In this document: piece after piece, positions 19,104-27,683 of the stretch
How the letters are laid out: every line of letters begins with the position of its first letter
Numbering within the stretch: the stretch's first letter is position 1
Origin: Eubacterium sp.
GTDB taxonomy: Bacteria; Bacillota; Clostridia; Lachnospirales; Lachnospiraceae
Length of the DNA stretch: 64,000 nucleotides
Reading direction: 5' to 3'
Assembly: GCA_024681515.1 (NCBI GenBank)
Contig: JAILAR010000097.1
Location: forward strand, 1-64,000
Program-made: the position numbers and the translations under genes
The notes under the pieces: generated by a model
Seen by the model: the letters and a program-made list of their open reading frames with translations, nothing else
The model's database searches: none
What the model was told of the DNA's origin: nothing

Positions 19104-19146
19104 GCGCGGAATACGGGGGCGGTTCTATGCTTTCCGTGTTCCGCGT
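19104..19146 (+). terminator. Probable terminator after the gyr operon
   Basis: A 13-bp stem (GCGCGGAATACGG pairing with CCGTGTTCCGCGT, two G-U pairs) with a 17-nt loop. The T-tract after it is weak, so termination may be partial. Confidence 0.5.
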
Positions 19147-19240
19147 CTTATAACGTGAATACTTTTTCGAAATATCTGATCATGTTTCGGAACTACCGGG
19201 CAAAAACGCCCGGTATCATTGTGAAATAAAGGGGAACACT

Positions 19241-20080
19241 ATGCGTGAGATCATAGCGCAGGAGATCACTGCTGCGGTAAAAACGATGTGCATTGAGGCG
19301 AATCTGACTCTTGCACCGGATATGGCAAGAGCACTGGACCTGGCGAAGGACAGTGAGAACTCTTCTCTTGGAAAGAAGATCCTGGGACAGCTGCAGGAAA
19401 ATCTGAAACTGGCAAAAGAGGAGCAGATCCCCATTTGTCAGGACACGGGAATGGCAGTCTTTTTTGTGCGTCTCGGACAGGAGGTGCATGTGGAAGGCGG
19501 ATTGACGGAGGCCATCAATGAGGGTGTCCGGCAGGGATATACGGAAGGATATCTCAGAAAATCCGTTGTCGGAGATCCGCTCCAGCGGATAAATACAAGG
19601 GACAACACCCCGGCCATCATCCATTACGATGTGGTTCCGGGAGACGAACTGTCCATTACCATAGCTCCGAAGGGATTCGGAAGCGAAAATATGAGCAAAC
19701 AGTATATGCTGAAACCCGCAGACGGCGTTGAAGGTGTGAAGAATGCGGTGATAAAGACAGTCAGTGAAGCAGGTCCGAATGCCTGTCCGCCGTTTGTGGT
19801 CGGTGTCGGCATCGGCGGCGATTTTGAACTGTCGGCTATTCTTGCAAAGAAGGCCCTGACCCGCTCCGCAGCACAGCGAAGCAATCTGCCGCATATACGG
19901 CTGCTGGAGGAGGAACTGCTCGCGTCCATTAACCGTCTGGGTATCGGCCCTGCCGGTCTGGGCGGAAAGAATACCGCCCTTGCCGTGAACATCGAGACCT
20001 ATGCAACCCATATCGCAGGACTTCCGGTGGCCGTGAACATGTGCTGCCATGTAAACCGTCATAAAACGGTGAAACTGTGA
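19241..20080 (+). CDS. Fumarate hydratase class I, alpha subunit
   Basis: The N-terminal (catalytic [4Fe-4S]) half of the two-subunit, oxygen-sensitive fumarase/tartrate dehydratase family, 279 aa. Candidate cluster cysteines are in ICQDTGM, GPNACPPFVVG and MCCHVNRH. It interconverts fumarate and malate, but the L-tartrate dehydratase alpha subunit looks similar and cannot be excluded from sequence alone. A strong AAAGGGG precedes ATG 19241, and the beta subunit follows 34 bp later. A small perfect hairpin lies just upstream. Confidence 0.88.
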   Translation: MREIIAQEITAAVKTMCIEANLTLAPDMARALDLAKDSENSSLGKKILGQLQENLKLAKEEQIPICQDTGMAVFFVRLGQEVHVEGGLTEAINEGVRQGYTEGYLRKSVVGDPLQRINTRDNTPAIIHYDVVPGDELSITIAPKGFGSENMSKQYMLKPADGVEGVKNAVIKTVSEAGPNACPPFVVGVGIGGDFELSAILAKKALTRSAAQRSNLPHIRLLEEELLASINRLGIGPAGLGGKNTALAVNIETYATHIAGLPVAVNMCCHVNRHKTVKL

Positions 20081-20114
20081 CGGATCATAACCAGTCTGAA
20101 AAAAAGGAGACAAT

Positions 20115-20681
20115 ATGGAAACATCACTCCACGTCCCTGCTTCGAGAGAAGAACTGACCGAGCTTCGGGCAGGGGATTATGTATATATAACCGGAACCAT
20201 TTACACTGCCAGGGATGCGGCACATAAGCGGCTGTATGAAAGCCTGACCCAGGGAGAGGATATCCCCATCTCGCTGGATGGGACATTTCTGTATTACCTG
20301 GGTCCCACACCTGCGCGGGAGGGCCGGGTGATCGGTTCTGCGGGACCGACGACCTCCAGCCGTATGGACAAATACACGCCGCTCCTTCTTCGGAAGGGTC
20401 TGGCCGGTATGATCGGCAAGGGCAAGCGCTCCGAGGAGGTACGCAGGACCATCGTAGAGCAGCAGGCGGTATATTTTGCGGCAGTTGGCGGTGCCGGAGC
20501 GCTGCTTTCCAAATGCATTACCTCCGCGGAGGTCGTTGCCTACGAGGATCTCGGAACCGAGGCCATCCGGAAACTGACGGTAGAGCGGCTTCCGGTGATC
20601 GTGATCATTGACAGTCAGGGAAATAATCTGTATGAGTCCGCAGTGCAGGGGTATCTTGCGAAGCACTCCGGAGATAATTAA
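20115..20681 (+). CDS. Fumarate hydratase class I, beta subunit
   Basis: The C-terminal swivelling domain of the class I fumarase/tartrate dehydratase family as a separate 188-aa subunit. It shows GDYVYITGTIYTARDAAHKR, the substrate-binding stretch GPTTSSRMD and YEDLGTEAIRKL. It pairs with the product of 19241-20080 to form the active enzyme. Ribosome site AAAAGGAG lies just before ATG 20115. Confidence 0.88.
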   Translation: METSLHVPASREELTELRAGDYVYITGTIYTARDAAHKRLYESLTQGEDIPISLDGTFLYYLGPTPAREGRVIGSAGPTTSSRMDKYTPLLLRKGLAGMIGKGKRSEEVRRTIVEQQAVYFAAVGGAGALLSKCITSAEVVAYEDLGTEAIRKLTVERLPVIVIIDSQGNNLYESAVQGYLAKHSGDN

Positions 20682-20789
20682 GATACAGATATTTCGGAAT
20701 TCTTATGCATCAAGGTACCGTCAATTCGAAACCCGGTGATCATACACTTAACAAACAGGTTTTAGTTTTGAACAGATTTATTAAGAAAA

Positions 20790-21419
20790 ATGGCAGAACA
20801 AGAGAACGTAAAAAAGAAAGTTAATAACGCAAAAAAAACGGCACATAAGAAACCGGCGAAGAAAAAGAAGATAAACAAGAAAAAGCTGGCACTGATCCTC
20901 AGTATTCTGGGGGTTTTTGTGCTGGCCGGTATCGGATATGCCGTTTTTGCTTTTACCGGGCGGGGCAGCATCACCATCGGCGGTGCGATCCGTGGATATT
21001 TCAAGTCCATTGAGGCGGAGGATGTGGATAAATATATCCGTACCTGTTATCCCTCCGCCTGGTCGGATCACTATGTGCCCCGCGGATATGATGTGGATAT
21101 AACGCTTCTTACGGAAGCAGTGTTTGCGCGTCAGACCGGCATTTCTGTGAAGGAAGTAAATGTTCAGCGCGAAGAAAAACTGGAAGAGGTTTTTGTAAAA
21201 AGGTTTCACGATAAGATCCAGGAGATCTATGACGTGGATCTCGGGATCTCCGAGGTGTATCGTGTCTACTTCTCGCTGAAGGTCAGCTACATCGATAACG
21301 GAGAAGAAGTAACGTATGACAGTGATACCCGTGCCCGGTACATTTACAAGTACAAGGGAAAATGGTATTACATGGCGGATACGCTTCTGCTGGTCGACAT
21401 GGATCTGGAGGACCAGTAG
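20790..21419 (+). CDS. Unknown membrane-anchored protein
   Basis: A 209-aa protein: a very Lys-rich cytoplasmic N-terminus (residues 1-32), one TM helix (about 33-56, LALILSILGVFVLAGIGYAVFAF), and an extracytoplasmic domain of ~150 residues that might adopt an NTF2-like fold (KSIEAEDVDKYIRTCYPSAW). I do not recognise a defined family. The ribosome site is poor. It is convergent with upp, only 2 bp apart, with no terminator between. Confidence 0.6.
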   Translation: MAEQENVKKKVNNAKKTAHKKPAKKKKINKKKLALILSILGVFVLAGIGYAVFAFTGRGSITIGGAIRGYFKSIEAEDVDKYIRTCYPSAWSDHYVPRGYDVDITLLTEAVFARQTGISVKEVNVQREEKLEEVFVKRFHDKIQEIYDVDLGISEVYRVYFSLKVSYIDNGEEVTYDSDTRARYIYKYKGKWYYMADTLLLVDMDLEDQ

Positions 21420-21421
21420 GC

Positions 21422-22066
21422 CTATTTCGTTCCGAAGATACGGTCGCCGGCATCGCCGAGACCCGGGCAGATGTAAGCCTGCTCATTCAGGCAGCGGTCC
21501 AGATTTCCCACATAGATTTCGATATCCGGATGCGCCTCGGCCAGGCGCTCCAGACCTTCCGGTGCGGCAATGATGCACATGAATTTGATATGTTCTCCGC
21601 CGCGTTCTTTTATGGAATTCACGGCTTCCACGGCAGATCCGCCGGTTGCCAGCATGGGATCGAGAATAACGACCAGACGTTCCTCGATCGGGCTGGGAAG
21701 CTTACAGAAATATTCATGCGGCTCATGGGTCTCCGGATCCCGGTAGAGTCCGATGTGTCCGACCTTCGCGGAGGGAACCAGTGCATGGATGCCGTTCACC
21801 ATACCAAGTCCTGCACGCAGGATGGGAACGATGGCCAGTTTCTTTCCGTCGATGACCGGTGACATGCAGGTCTCGATGGGAGTTTCCACCTCCTGATCGC
21901 GGAGGGGCAGATCCCGCAGTGCTTCGAAGGCCTCCAGCATGGCGATCTCTTCCACCAGACTGCGGAATTCGGATGTGGCGGTATTCCTGTCCCGAAGCAG
22001 AGTGATCTTGTGTTTGATCAGAGGATGCTCCAGGATGGTGACATTTTTATAGTTTTTGTAATTCAT
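21422..22066 (-). CDS. upp: Uracil phosphoribosyltransferase
   Basis: A 214-aa pyrimidine salvage enzyme converting uracil and PRPP to UMP. It has the PRPP-binding loop [13 protein letters not shown], the conserved [12 protein letters not shown], and the C-terminal uracil-binding [13 protein letters not shown]. The ORF opens at TTG 22069, but the GGGGG ribosome site is eight bases before ATG 22066, so I chose the latter. It is divergent from the moxR gene. Confidence 0.96.
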   Translation of the reverse strand: MNYKNYKNVTILEHPLIKHKITLLRDRNTATSEFRSLVEEIAMLEAFEALRDLPLRDQEVETPIETCMSPVIDGKKLAIVPILRAGLGMVNGIHALVPSAKVGHIGLYRDPETHEPHEYFCKLPSPIEERLVVILDPMLATGGSAVEAVNSIKERGGEHIKFMCIIAAPEGLERLAEAHPDIEIYVGNLDRCLNEQAYICPGLGDAGDRIFGTK

Positions 22067-22167
22067 CAATTTAACCCCCTTATTCTATAATCAAGTAAGT
22101 CTGCATACATTTTAACACAGCAAAGATGGTTATTCAAAACAATCGGGATATAAAGAGAGGAAAAATT

Positions 22168-23112
22168 GTGTCCACAAATGATACTTTCAAGGAAAAAATA
22201 GATAATCTGAAAGAGAACATCCGGAGGATCTATGCAGGAAAGGATGCGGTGGTGAAGAATCTGATCATCGCCCTTCTGGCAGGTGGGCATGTGCTTCTGG
22301 AGGACGTGCCGGGAGTCGGAAAAACCACGCTGGCAAAGGCTTTTGCGGCGTCCGTTACCATGGATTTCTCGCGCGTGCAGTTTACGCCGGACACCCTTCC
22401 GACAGATCTGTTGGGAACCACGGTCTTTGAACCGGAGACGAAGACCTTTCGTCTGATCAAAGGACCGGTATTTCACCGTTTCCTGCTGGCAGATGAGATC
22501 AATCGTACTTCTCCGAAGACCCAGTCAGCGCTTCTGGAGGTGATGGAGGAACATCAGGTGACCATCGACGGAACCAGCTATCCGCTTCCGGAGCCGTTCC
22601 TGGTGGTAGCGACCCAGAACCCGGTGGAGCAGCTGGGAACCTACCCGCTGCCGGAAGCAGAACTGGACCGGTTTCTTATGAAGCTGACCCTGGGCTATCC
22701 TGGCAAGAAGGAGCAGATGACTCTGGCACAGCGGTTCCTGACAGGTGAACTTCAGCAGCCCCTGTCTGCAGTCATTTCCGTAGAGGAGCTTGTGGAAATG
22801 ATGTCGGCCGTGAAGCAGGTGATCTTCTCCGAGGAACTGGTGGAATATGCACTGGCGATCGTGGAGGCTACACGGACAAAAACCGAGGTACGATGCGGCC
22901 TGTCCCCCCGTGCCGGTCTGGATCTTCTTCGTGCTTCCCGCGCCGCAGCCTTTGTGCATGGCAGAGATTTTGTTACGCCGGAGGATATACTGGATATGGC
23001 AAAAGTGGTGCTGCCGCACCGCATCGTGCTGACCACGGAAGCAAGGATCAATCATTTCACGGGGTATCAGGTGATCCTGGATGTACTGGAGAGTGTGAAA
23101 CGTCCGAAATAA
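22168..23112 (+). CDS. MoxR-type AAA+ ATPase
   Basis: A MoxR-family chaperone-like AAA+ ATPase (about 314 aa). Walker A is LLEDVPGVGKTTLAKAF, Walker B FLLADEINRTSPKTQSALLE, and sensor/arginine-finger regions LVVATQNPVEQLGTYPLPEAELDRF follow. The ORF opens at ATG 22126, but AGAGG sits seven bases before GTG 22168 (STNDTFKEKI), the more likely start. MoxR genes are commonly followed by DUF58 and transglutaminase genes, as here; the set is thought to act in envelope maturation, though its substrate is unknown. Confidence 0.9.
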   Translation: MSTNDTFKEKIDNLKENIRRIYAGKDAVVKNLIIALLAGGHVLLEDVPGVGKTTLAKAFAASVTMDFSRVQFTPDTLPTDLLGTTVFEPETKTFRLIKGPVFHRFLLADEINRTSPKTQSALLEVMEEHQVTIDGTSYPLPEPFLVVATQNPVEQLGTYPLPEAELDRFLMKLTLGYPGKKEQMTLAQRFLTGELQQPLSAVISVEELVEMMSAVKQVIFSEELVEYALAIVEATRTKTEVRCGLSPRAGLDLLRASRAAAFVHGRDFVTPEDILDMAKVVLPHRIVLTTEARINHFTGYQVILDVLESVKRPK

Positions 23113-23142
23113 TAAGAGCGTGCGAGCGCAAAGTGTAGAATC

Positions 23143-24201
23143 ATGAGCAACAAAACCGTTAAACGCAGACGCCGGTGGATACCGCGCGGGATCTATCTGC
23201 TCTTCCTCATTGCAACCATTGTTTTTGTAAGCAATCGGGGAGGAGCTTTTTCGTATGTCCTGTTTTACGCAACCGTCCTGTATCCTCCGCTGGCATTTCT
23301 GTACCTCCTGTATATCCGGGCTACGGTGCGGATCTACCAGGAGATGCCGCTGAGGGAAGTACGCAAGGGCAAGGAAGAGTCCTACTACCTGACGGTGGAG
23401 AATGCCGGCTGGCTTCCGGCTTCGGGTCTGATCCTTTCTCTTGAGACAGGAACCGAATTCCGGGAGGATATGACAGGTCAGCCCCTGTCCTTCTTTCCCC
23501 GGGAGAAAAAGGAATTCCGGACCCGGATGCGTTGTGTTTATGCAGGCAGTTACATAGCCGGCATCGAAGGCATCATTTTCCGTGACTGTTTCGGTCTGAT
23601 CAGACTGACGCTTCGAAATCCCAATCCCCTGCGGCTGCAGGTGCTTCCGATGGTGACCGGGATGGCGGGAGAGGATATGAGCCGCGTGATCTGGGAAATG
23701 GTCCACGGTGCCCCGGGTCGTAAACGGGAGTATGAAAACACGCTGGGGGTAGACCTTGCAAAATATTCAGCCGGGGATCCCCTGAAAAGGATCCACTGGA
23801 AGAACTATGCCCGAAGCGGGGAACTGTTTGTCAGGCTTCCGGAGGAGCGGGAATATGACCTGCTGTCAGTCGCTCTTATCGCTAGGGCGGGAGAAGAGAA
23901 AGAATCCGCGGAGGATCGGCTGATCCGAAGAGACCGGTTTTTGGAGTATGCAGTGTCTGTGGCCGGGATCCTTGCGGAGCAGCGGCAGCCCGTACAGTTT
24001 CATTTTTACAGTTCAGACGTGAAGCGGGTTCTGGTGGAAGATCTGGAGGGCATGGAGTCCCTTTGCCGGGAGCTCTCAAAGGAGATCATCCTGCGGGATA
24101 AGGCAGATGCCATCGAAGAACGTGTAAGACAGTCGGTGCGTCAGACGGATGCGGTGGCACTGTATATCAAAGAGGGAGAAGAGCAGCTATGCCTGATGTG
24201 A
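23143..24201 (+). CDS. DUF58 membrane protein
   Basis: A 352-aa DUF58 protein with two N-terminal TM helices (about residues 14-62) and the diagnostic motif DPLKRIHWKNYARSGELFVR. DUF58 proteins carry a degenerate VWA-like fold and usually partner with MoxR ATPases. The start lies directly after a copy of the recurrent leader element (GCGCAAAGTGTAGAAT), with no separate Shine-Dalgarno visible. It is 30 bp from the moxR stop. Confidence 0.88.
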   Translation: MSNKTVKRRRRWIPRGIYLLFLIATIVFVSNRGGAFSYVLFYATVLYPPLAFLYLLYIRATVRIYQEMPLREVRKGKEESYYLTVENAGWLPASGLILSLETGTEFREDMTGQPLSFFPREKKEFRTRMRCVYAGSYIAGIEGIIFRDCFGLIRLTLRNPNPLRLQVLPMVTGMAGEDMSRVIWEMVHGAPGRKREYENTLGVDLAKYSAGDPLKRIHWKNYARSGELFVRLPEEREYDLLSVALIARAGEEKESAEDRLIRRDRFLEYAVSVAGILAEQRQPVQFHFYSSDVKRVLVEDLEGMESLCRELSKEIILRDKADAIEERVRQSVRQTDAVALYIKEGEEQLCLM

Positions 24202-24223
24202 GGCAGGTCATGGAATGTAAACA

Positions 24224-26500
24224 ATGAAAGAAAAAACGGTTCGCAGAAAACAGAATAAAGAAACACCCTCCGTCGCAGCGGCCCGAAACGCGATCTGGAC
24301 GTACATCCTGGAAGGACTTCCGGTCATCGCTCTGGCAGCGGCGGGAGCAGGCCTGCTGGAGGAGATTCCATACCTTTCACTGGAGGCGGGCTTTCTCCTG
24401 CTGTATTTTGCTGCGTTCTTTTTTGCAGGCCTGATCTTTTTATGCATGGATCGCCGGACACTTATGTTTCGGCTCCTGCCGGCCATTCCCCTTACGGTGC
24501 TGCTCATTTCCAGAGATCTGCCTCTGTTTTTCAATGCTGCAGCGGCCCTTTTACTTTTTGCCCTGGTGCATCTGATCCGTCATTGCAGCGCATGGAAATG
24601 GTGTCTCTCCGGTCTGTTTCTGCTTTGCACGGTTCTCTGGTTTATCTTCGGCGGCATGCCCGGATATGCAGCGGTGAGTCTTGTCTTTCTTTTTACGGCC
24701 GCGGTTTCGGAATTTTGGAACCGTCAGTCCCGCTATTGGGGTGTGCTTCTCGCCATCGTCGCGGGGATTGCACTGGCGATCCCGAATTCGGAGGATCCCA
24801 TGCGCTGGGAAGGTGTCCGCAGATTTTTCTCCAGAGTAGGAGATTATATTGTCACGGCCTATCGGGATGTGTCCTACTTTTTTGAAGGACTGTTTGATAC
24901 CGACGATACGGCGTACACCGGTTATTCCGAGGCAGGCCGTCTCAGCGGCGGACTATCGGATTCCGGAAGGGAAGCCATTTTCTTTGATACAAATGAGAGC
25001 GGCCGCGGCGTATACCTTGCGGGAGCGGAGTATGCCAAACTCGGGCCGGAGGGCTTTACGGAGCGGGTAAACTCCGGGCTTCCGGTAAATGCCTGGCTGG
25101 CCATGTATCTGTCCGCGCTCGCAGAAAGTGATGTGACAAAGGCAGAGGCGTCCTGCTTTTCCGGCACGCAGAAAGGCACGGTGACCTATCACTATATCCG
25201 AACTTCGGATCTTCTGCTTCCGTCCACGGTCTACCGGATCGATAAAGGACTGGAGTACGGCAGCGGGGAGCAGAGAAAGAAAGGCTTTTCCTACGGGTTT
25301 AATTACATAGCGCTGGATCAGGCAAATCCGTATTTTGCTCGGCTGGCGGAGCAGTCGGAGCGCCGCGCGGCGTCCGGCATGGGTGAACTCCCGGATAAGG
25401 GGAAGGATGAAGTATACGGCTCTGCCGCGACCTACGAGGACGCAGCAAAGGTTGCAAAAGAATATTACGGCCTGAATCTGTCGGATTATATGTCTGAGGA
25501 GGAATATCAAACCTGCATCCGGGCTTATCAGTCCATCGAAGAAAATGACGAATATCTGGATACGTCCATGTCCACAAAGCGGATAAAGGAGCTGGCGGCG
25601 CAGCTGACGGAAGGCTGTGAGACCTCGTTTGAGAAAGCAAAGCAGATCGAGGCATATCTAAGGCAGTATACGTATGATGCATCCACCGACCTTCGCGGAC
25701 GGGATAATTATGTGGACGCATTTCTCTTTGAGGTGGAACGGGGCTATTGTGTTCACTATGCATCGGCCATGGTCCTGCTGCTCCGGGAAAACGGGATACC
25801 GGCCCGATTTGTACAGGGCTTCCTCTATCTTCCGTCGGATGAGGATGCTGAGAAAGACAAAAACAAAGGGGAAGCAGTCTATGACCGGAACGCTCATGCG
25901 TGGGTGGAAGCTTACATCTCCGGTCTTGGATGGATCCGGTTTGAACCCACGGCGGTGTACGAAAATGCAGAAGATACCGCCTGGGGGCTCACGGTTTCGG
26001 AGGCCGGTCCTTCCGGTTCATCCGGAACTGAAAAGAACCCGTCCGGGCAGGCCGATATTCCGAAACCGCCGGAGATCCCGATCCCTCAGGGACAGACGGA
26101 TCCGGAGGCTTTGAAACAGGGACATTCCGTATGGCAGATCCTGCGGACCGTGGGCTTATATCTGCTTTCGGTGGTTGCTGCATCCGGGATTCTTCTGCTG
26201 ATCACGCTTTTGGTCCGCAGGATCCGATACGCACGGCTGTCTCCGGAGCGCAGATTAATGACGGATATGCAGGTACTTCGAAAACGTCTGGATGCGGGAC
26301 TTCCGGACGGCGTAACGGCAGAATCGGTCTATGATTATCTTCCCTATGTTAAGGAAATGCAGGTGCGCGAGAAACTGGAGACGGTGTTCCGAGGCTATTA
26401 CCGTGTACGTTTCCGCGGAGATGCAGCGAAGCCGGATTTTGTGGAGCAGGTGCGGAAGATCTCGCGAGAGATCCGTCGGGACTGCCTGGGAGAGATATAA
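24224..26500 (+). CDS. TgpA-like transglutaminase membrane protein
   Basis: A 758-aa protein of the DUF3488/transglutaminase-core type. About six TM helices fill residues 25-190, then a large extracytoplasmic region with the transglutaminase triad: Cys in RGYCVHYASAMVLLL (about 507), His in RNAHAWVEAYI (about 557) and Asp/Glu context near GWIRFEPT. A final TM (about 650-675) leads to a cytoplasmic DUF4129-like tail. The Pro-rich linker (PPEIPIPQGQTDPEA) separates these. Third gene of the moxR-DUF58-tgpA set. Confidence 0.87.
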   Translation: MKEKTVRRKQNKETPSVAAARNAIWTYILEGLPVIALAAAGAGLLEEIPYLSLEAGFLLLYFAAFFFAGLIFLCMDRRTLMFRLLPAIPLTVLLISRDLPLFFNAAAALLLFALVHLIRHCSAWKWCLSGLFLLCTVLWFIFGGMPGYAAVSLVFLFTAAVSEFWNRQSRYWGVLLAIVAGIALAIPNSEDPMRWEGVRRFFSRVGDYIVTAYRDVSYFFEGLFDTDDTAYTGYSEAGRLSGGLSDSGREAIFFDTNESGRGVYLAGAEYAKLGPEGFTERVNSGLPVNAWLAMYLSALAESDVTKAEASCFSGTQKGTVTYHYIRTSDLLLPSTVYRIDKGLEYGSGEQRKKGFSYGFNYIALDQANPYFARLAEQSERRAASGMGELPDKGKDEVYGSAATYEDAAKVAKEYYGLNLSDYMSEEEYQTCIRAYQSIEENDEYLDTSMSTKRIKELAAQLTEGCETSFEKAKQIEAYLRQYTYDASTDLRGRDNYVDAFLFEVERGYCVHYASAMVLLLRENGIPARFVQGFLYLPSDEDAEKDKNKGEAVYDRNAHAWVEAYISGLGWIRFEPTAVYENAEDTAWGLTVSEAGPSGSSGTEKNPSGQADIPKPPEIPIPQGQTDPEALKQGHSVWQILRTVGLYLLSVVAASGILLLITLLVRRIRYARLSPERRLMTDMQVLRKRLDAGLPDGVTAESVYDYLPYVKEMQVREKLETVFRGYYRVRFRGDAAKPDFVEQVRKISREIRRDCLGEI

Positions 26501-26513
26501 ATCGTGGTTTTTG

Positions 26514-26542
26514 TTGTATGCAGGCCGATTTTGTGGTATTCT
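26514..26542 (+). promoter_or_regulatory. Possible promoter of zinc-ribbon gene 1
   Basis: TTGTAT and TATTCT separated by 17 bp, about 120 bp upstream of the ATG. Confidence 0.4.
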
Positions 26543-26583
26543 GTGGGCAGATGTTGAACGTTCATCAAAGGAAGGTATTCAAC

Positions 26584-26605
26584 GTTTTGCAGTTTGCAAA
26601 ACTGC
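26584..26605 (+). promoter_or_regulatory. Overlapping alternative hairpins
   Basis: GTTTTGC-AGTTT-GCAAAAC (26584-26602) and GCAGTTT-GCA-AAACTGC (26589-26605) are two perfect 7-bp hairpins that share bases and cannot form together. They lie in the leader of the zinc-ribbon gene. Confidence 0.4.
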
Positions 26606-26662
26606 CGGAAACCAATAATAACCATTAAAAGTACTGGAGAGGGTAAAAAGGAGGGTTTGATT

Positions 26663-27454
26663 ATGAATTGTCCGAATTGTGGAACTCCGCTTCCGGATGG
26701 AGCGATGTTCTGTGGCAGCTGTGGGACCCCGCTGGGTCAGCAGGCACAGCAGATGCAGTATCAGCCGGGGATGCAGCCGCAGGGTCAGCCGGGAATGCAG
26801 CCGCAGGGTCAGCCAGGAATGCAGCCACAGGGTCAGCCGGGAATGCAGCCGCAGGGCCAGCCGGAGATGTATGGCCAGTCGCAGCAGGGAATGTACGGCC
26901 AGCCGCAGCAGGGGATGTACGGCCAGCCGCAGCAGGGCATGTACGGTCAGCCGCAGCAGGGCATGTATGGCCAGCCGCAGCAGCAGGGTATGTATCCCCC
27001 GGGATACATGGCACCGAAGCCGAAAATGATACGTGTCCCCAAATATGTAAAGCCTTCGATCTGCCGGATCGTCGGAGCCGTCCTGATCCTGATCGCGTCT
27101 ATCGTACCGGTCTGGTTTGGACAGAGTTACGGCGGTGGATATGCAGGTGCCGGTTTCTTTGTATCCGGCGGCGGTATCCTGGGTCTCTGGGGTGTCCTCC
27201 TTATGCTGACGGCAGTTGCGCTGCTCTTCTTTGAAGTGGATGTAACCGCATTCCGAAATGCACAGGGCAAGTTCCATGCACTGCCATTTGCACGTTTCTA
27301 TCTTCCTGGATTTGCACTGTTCCTTCTGCTGATGGGAACCTTCGCACATTCCGCAGGAACTCACGACATCGGCTGGGGCTGGTGGCTGTGCCTGATCGGC
27401 ATTCTGCTTTCCTGCATCTCTCCGGTGATGGACATCATCCAGGCGAAGAAATGA
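26663..27454 (+). CDS. Zinc-ribbon membrane protein with repeats 1
   Basis: A 263-aa protein of unknown function. It opens with a four-Cys zinc ribbon (CPNCG...CGSCG, residues 2-26), then four copies of MQPQGQPG and five of MYGQPQQG-type octapeptides, then about four TM helices (ICRIVGAVLILIASIVP, GGGILGLWGVLLMLTAVA, FYLPGFALFLLLMGTF, WWLCLIGILLSCISP). AAGGAGG lies eight bases before ATG 26663; the ORF track start at 26594 lacks one. A paralogue with different repeats follows. Confidence 0.75.
   Translation: MNCPNCGTPLPDGAMFCGSCGTPLGQQAQQMQYQPGMQPQGQPGMQPQGQPGMQPQGQPGMQPQGQPEMYGQSQQGMYGQPQQGMYGQPQQGMYGQPQQGMYGQPQQQGMYPPGYMAPKPKMIRVPKYVKPSICRIVGAVLILIASIVPVWFGQSYGGGYAGAGFFVSGGGILGLWGVLLMLTAVALLFFEVDVTAFRNAQGKFHALPFARFYLPGFALFLLLMGTFAHSAGTHDIGWGWWLCLIGILLSCISPVMDIIQAKK
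26771..26986 (+). repeat. Coding tandem repeats, 24-bp units
   Basis: Four 24-bp units encoding MQPQGQPG/E (26771-26866) followed directly by five 24-bp units encoding MYGQ(P/S)QQG (26867-26986). Units keep frame and vary mostly at third positions. Confidence 0.9.
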
Positions 27455-27495
27455 TCGCGGAGCGTTTGCGCGAAGTGTGGAATCGCATATATCAT

Positions 27496-27519
27496 AAAAA
27501 AGGCCTTCGGGCCTTTTTT
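27496..27519 (+). terminator. Strong terminator
   Basis: Perfect 10-bp stem AAAAAAGGCC / GGCCTTTTTT with a TTCG tetraloop. It ends the zinc-ribbon 1 transcript. Confidence 0.93.
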
Positions 27520-27585
27520 ATGTTTATCGACTATTGCAAAAAAATGGTTTTTATGTTAAGTTTTATTGTGGTAAAGGATTGTCTA

Positions 27586-27661
27586 TATTTTTCGGACAAT
27601 CATAAAAGGGGATCCGGCGCGAGCCGGAAATGTGTCCGGCAGGGGACTCTCTGCGGACAGG
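27586..27661 (+). promoter_or_regulatory. Structured leader of zinc-ribbon gene 2
   Basis: Three consecutive hairpins precede the ribosome site: GATTGTC/GACAATC, TCCGGC-GCGA-GCCGGA with a GNRA-type loop, and TGTCCGGCAG/CTGCGGACA with one bulged G. I do not recognise a known riboswitch class. Confidence 0.5.
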
Positions 27662-27683
27662 GTAATCAAAAGGAGGAATCGTT

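Noticed and set aside
21362-21862. 166-aa plus-strand ORF
   Set aside because: Antisense shadow of upp.
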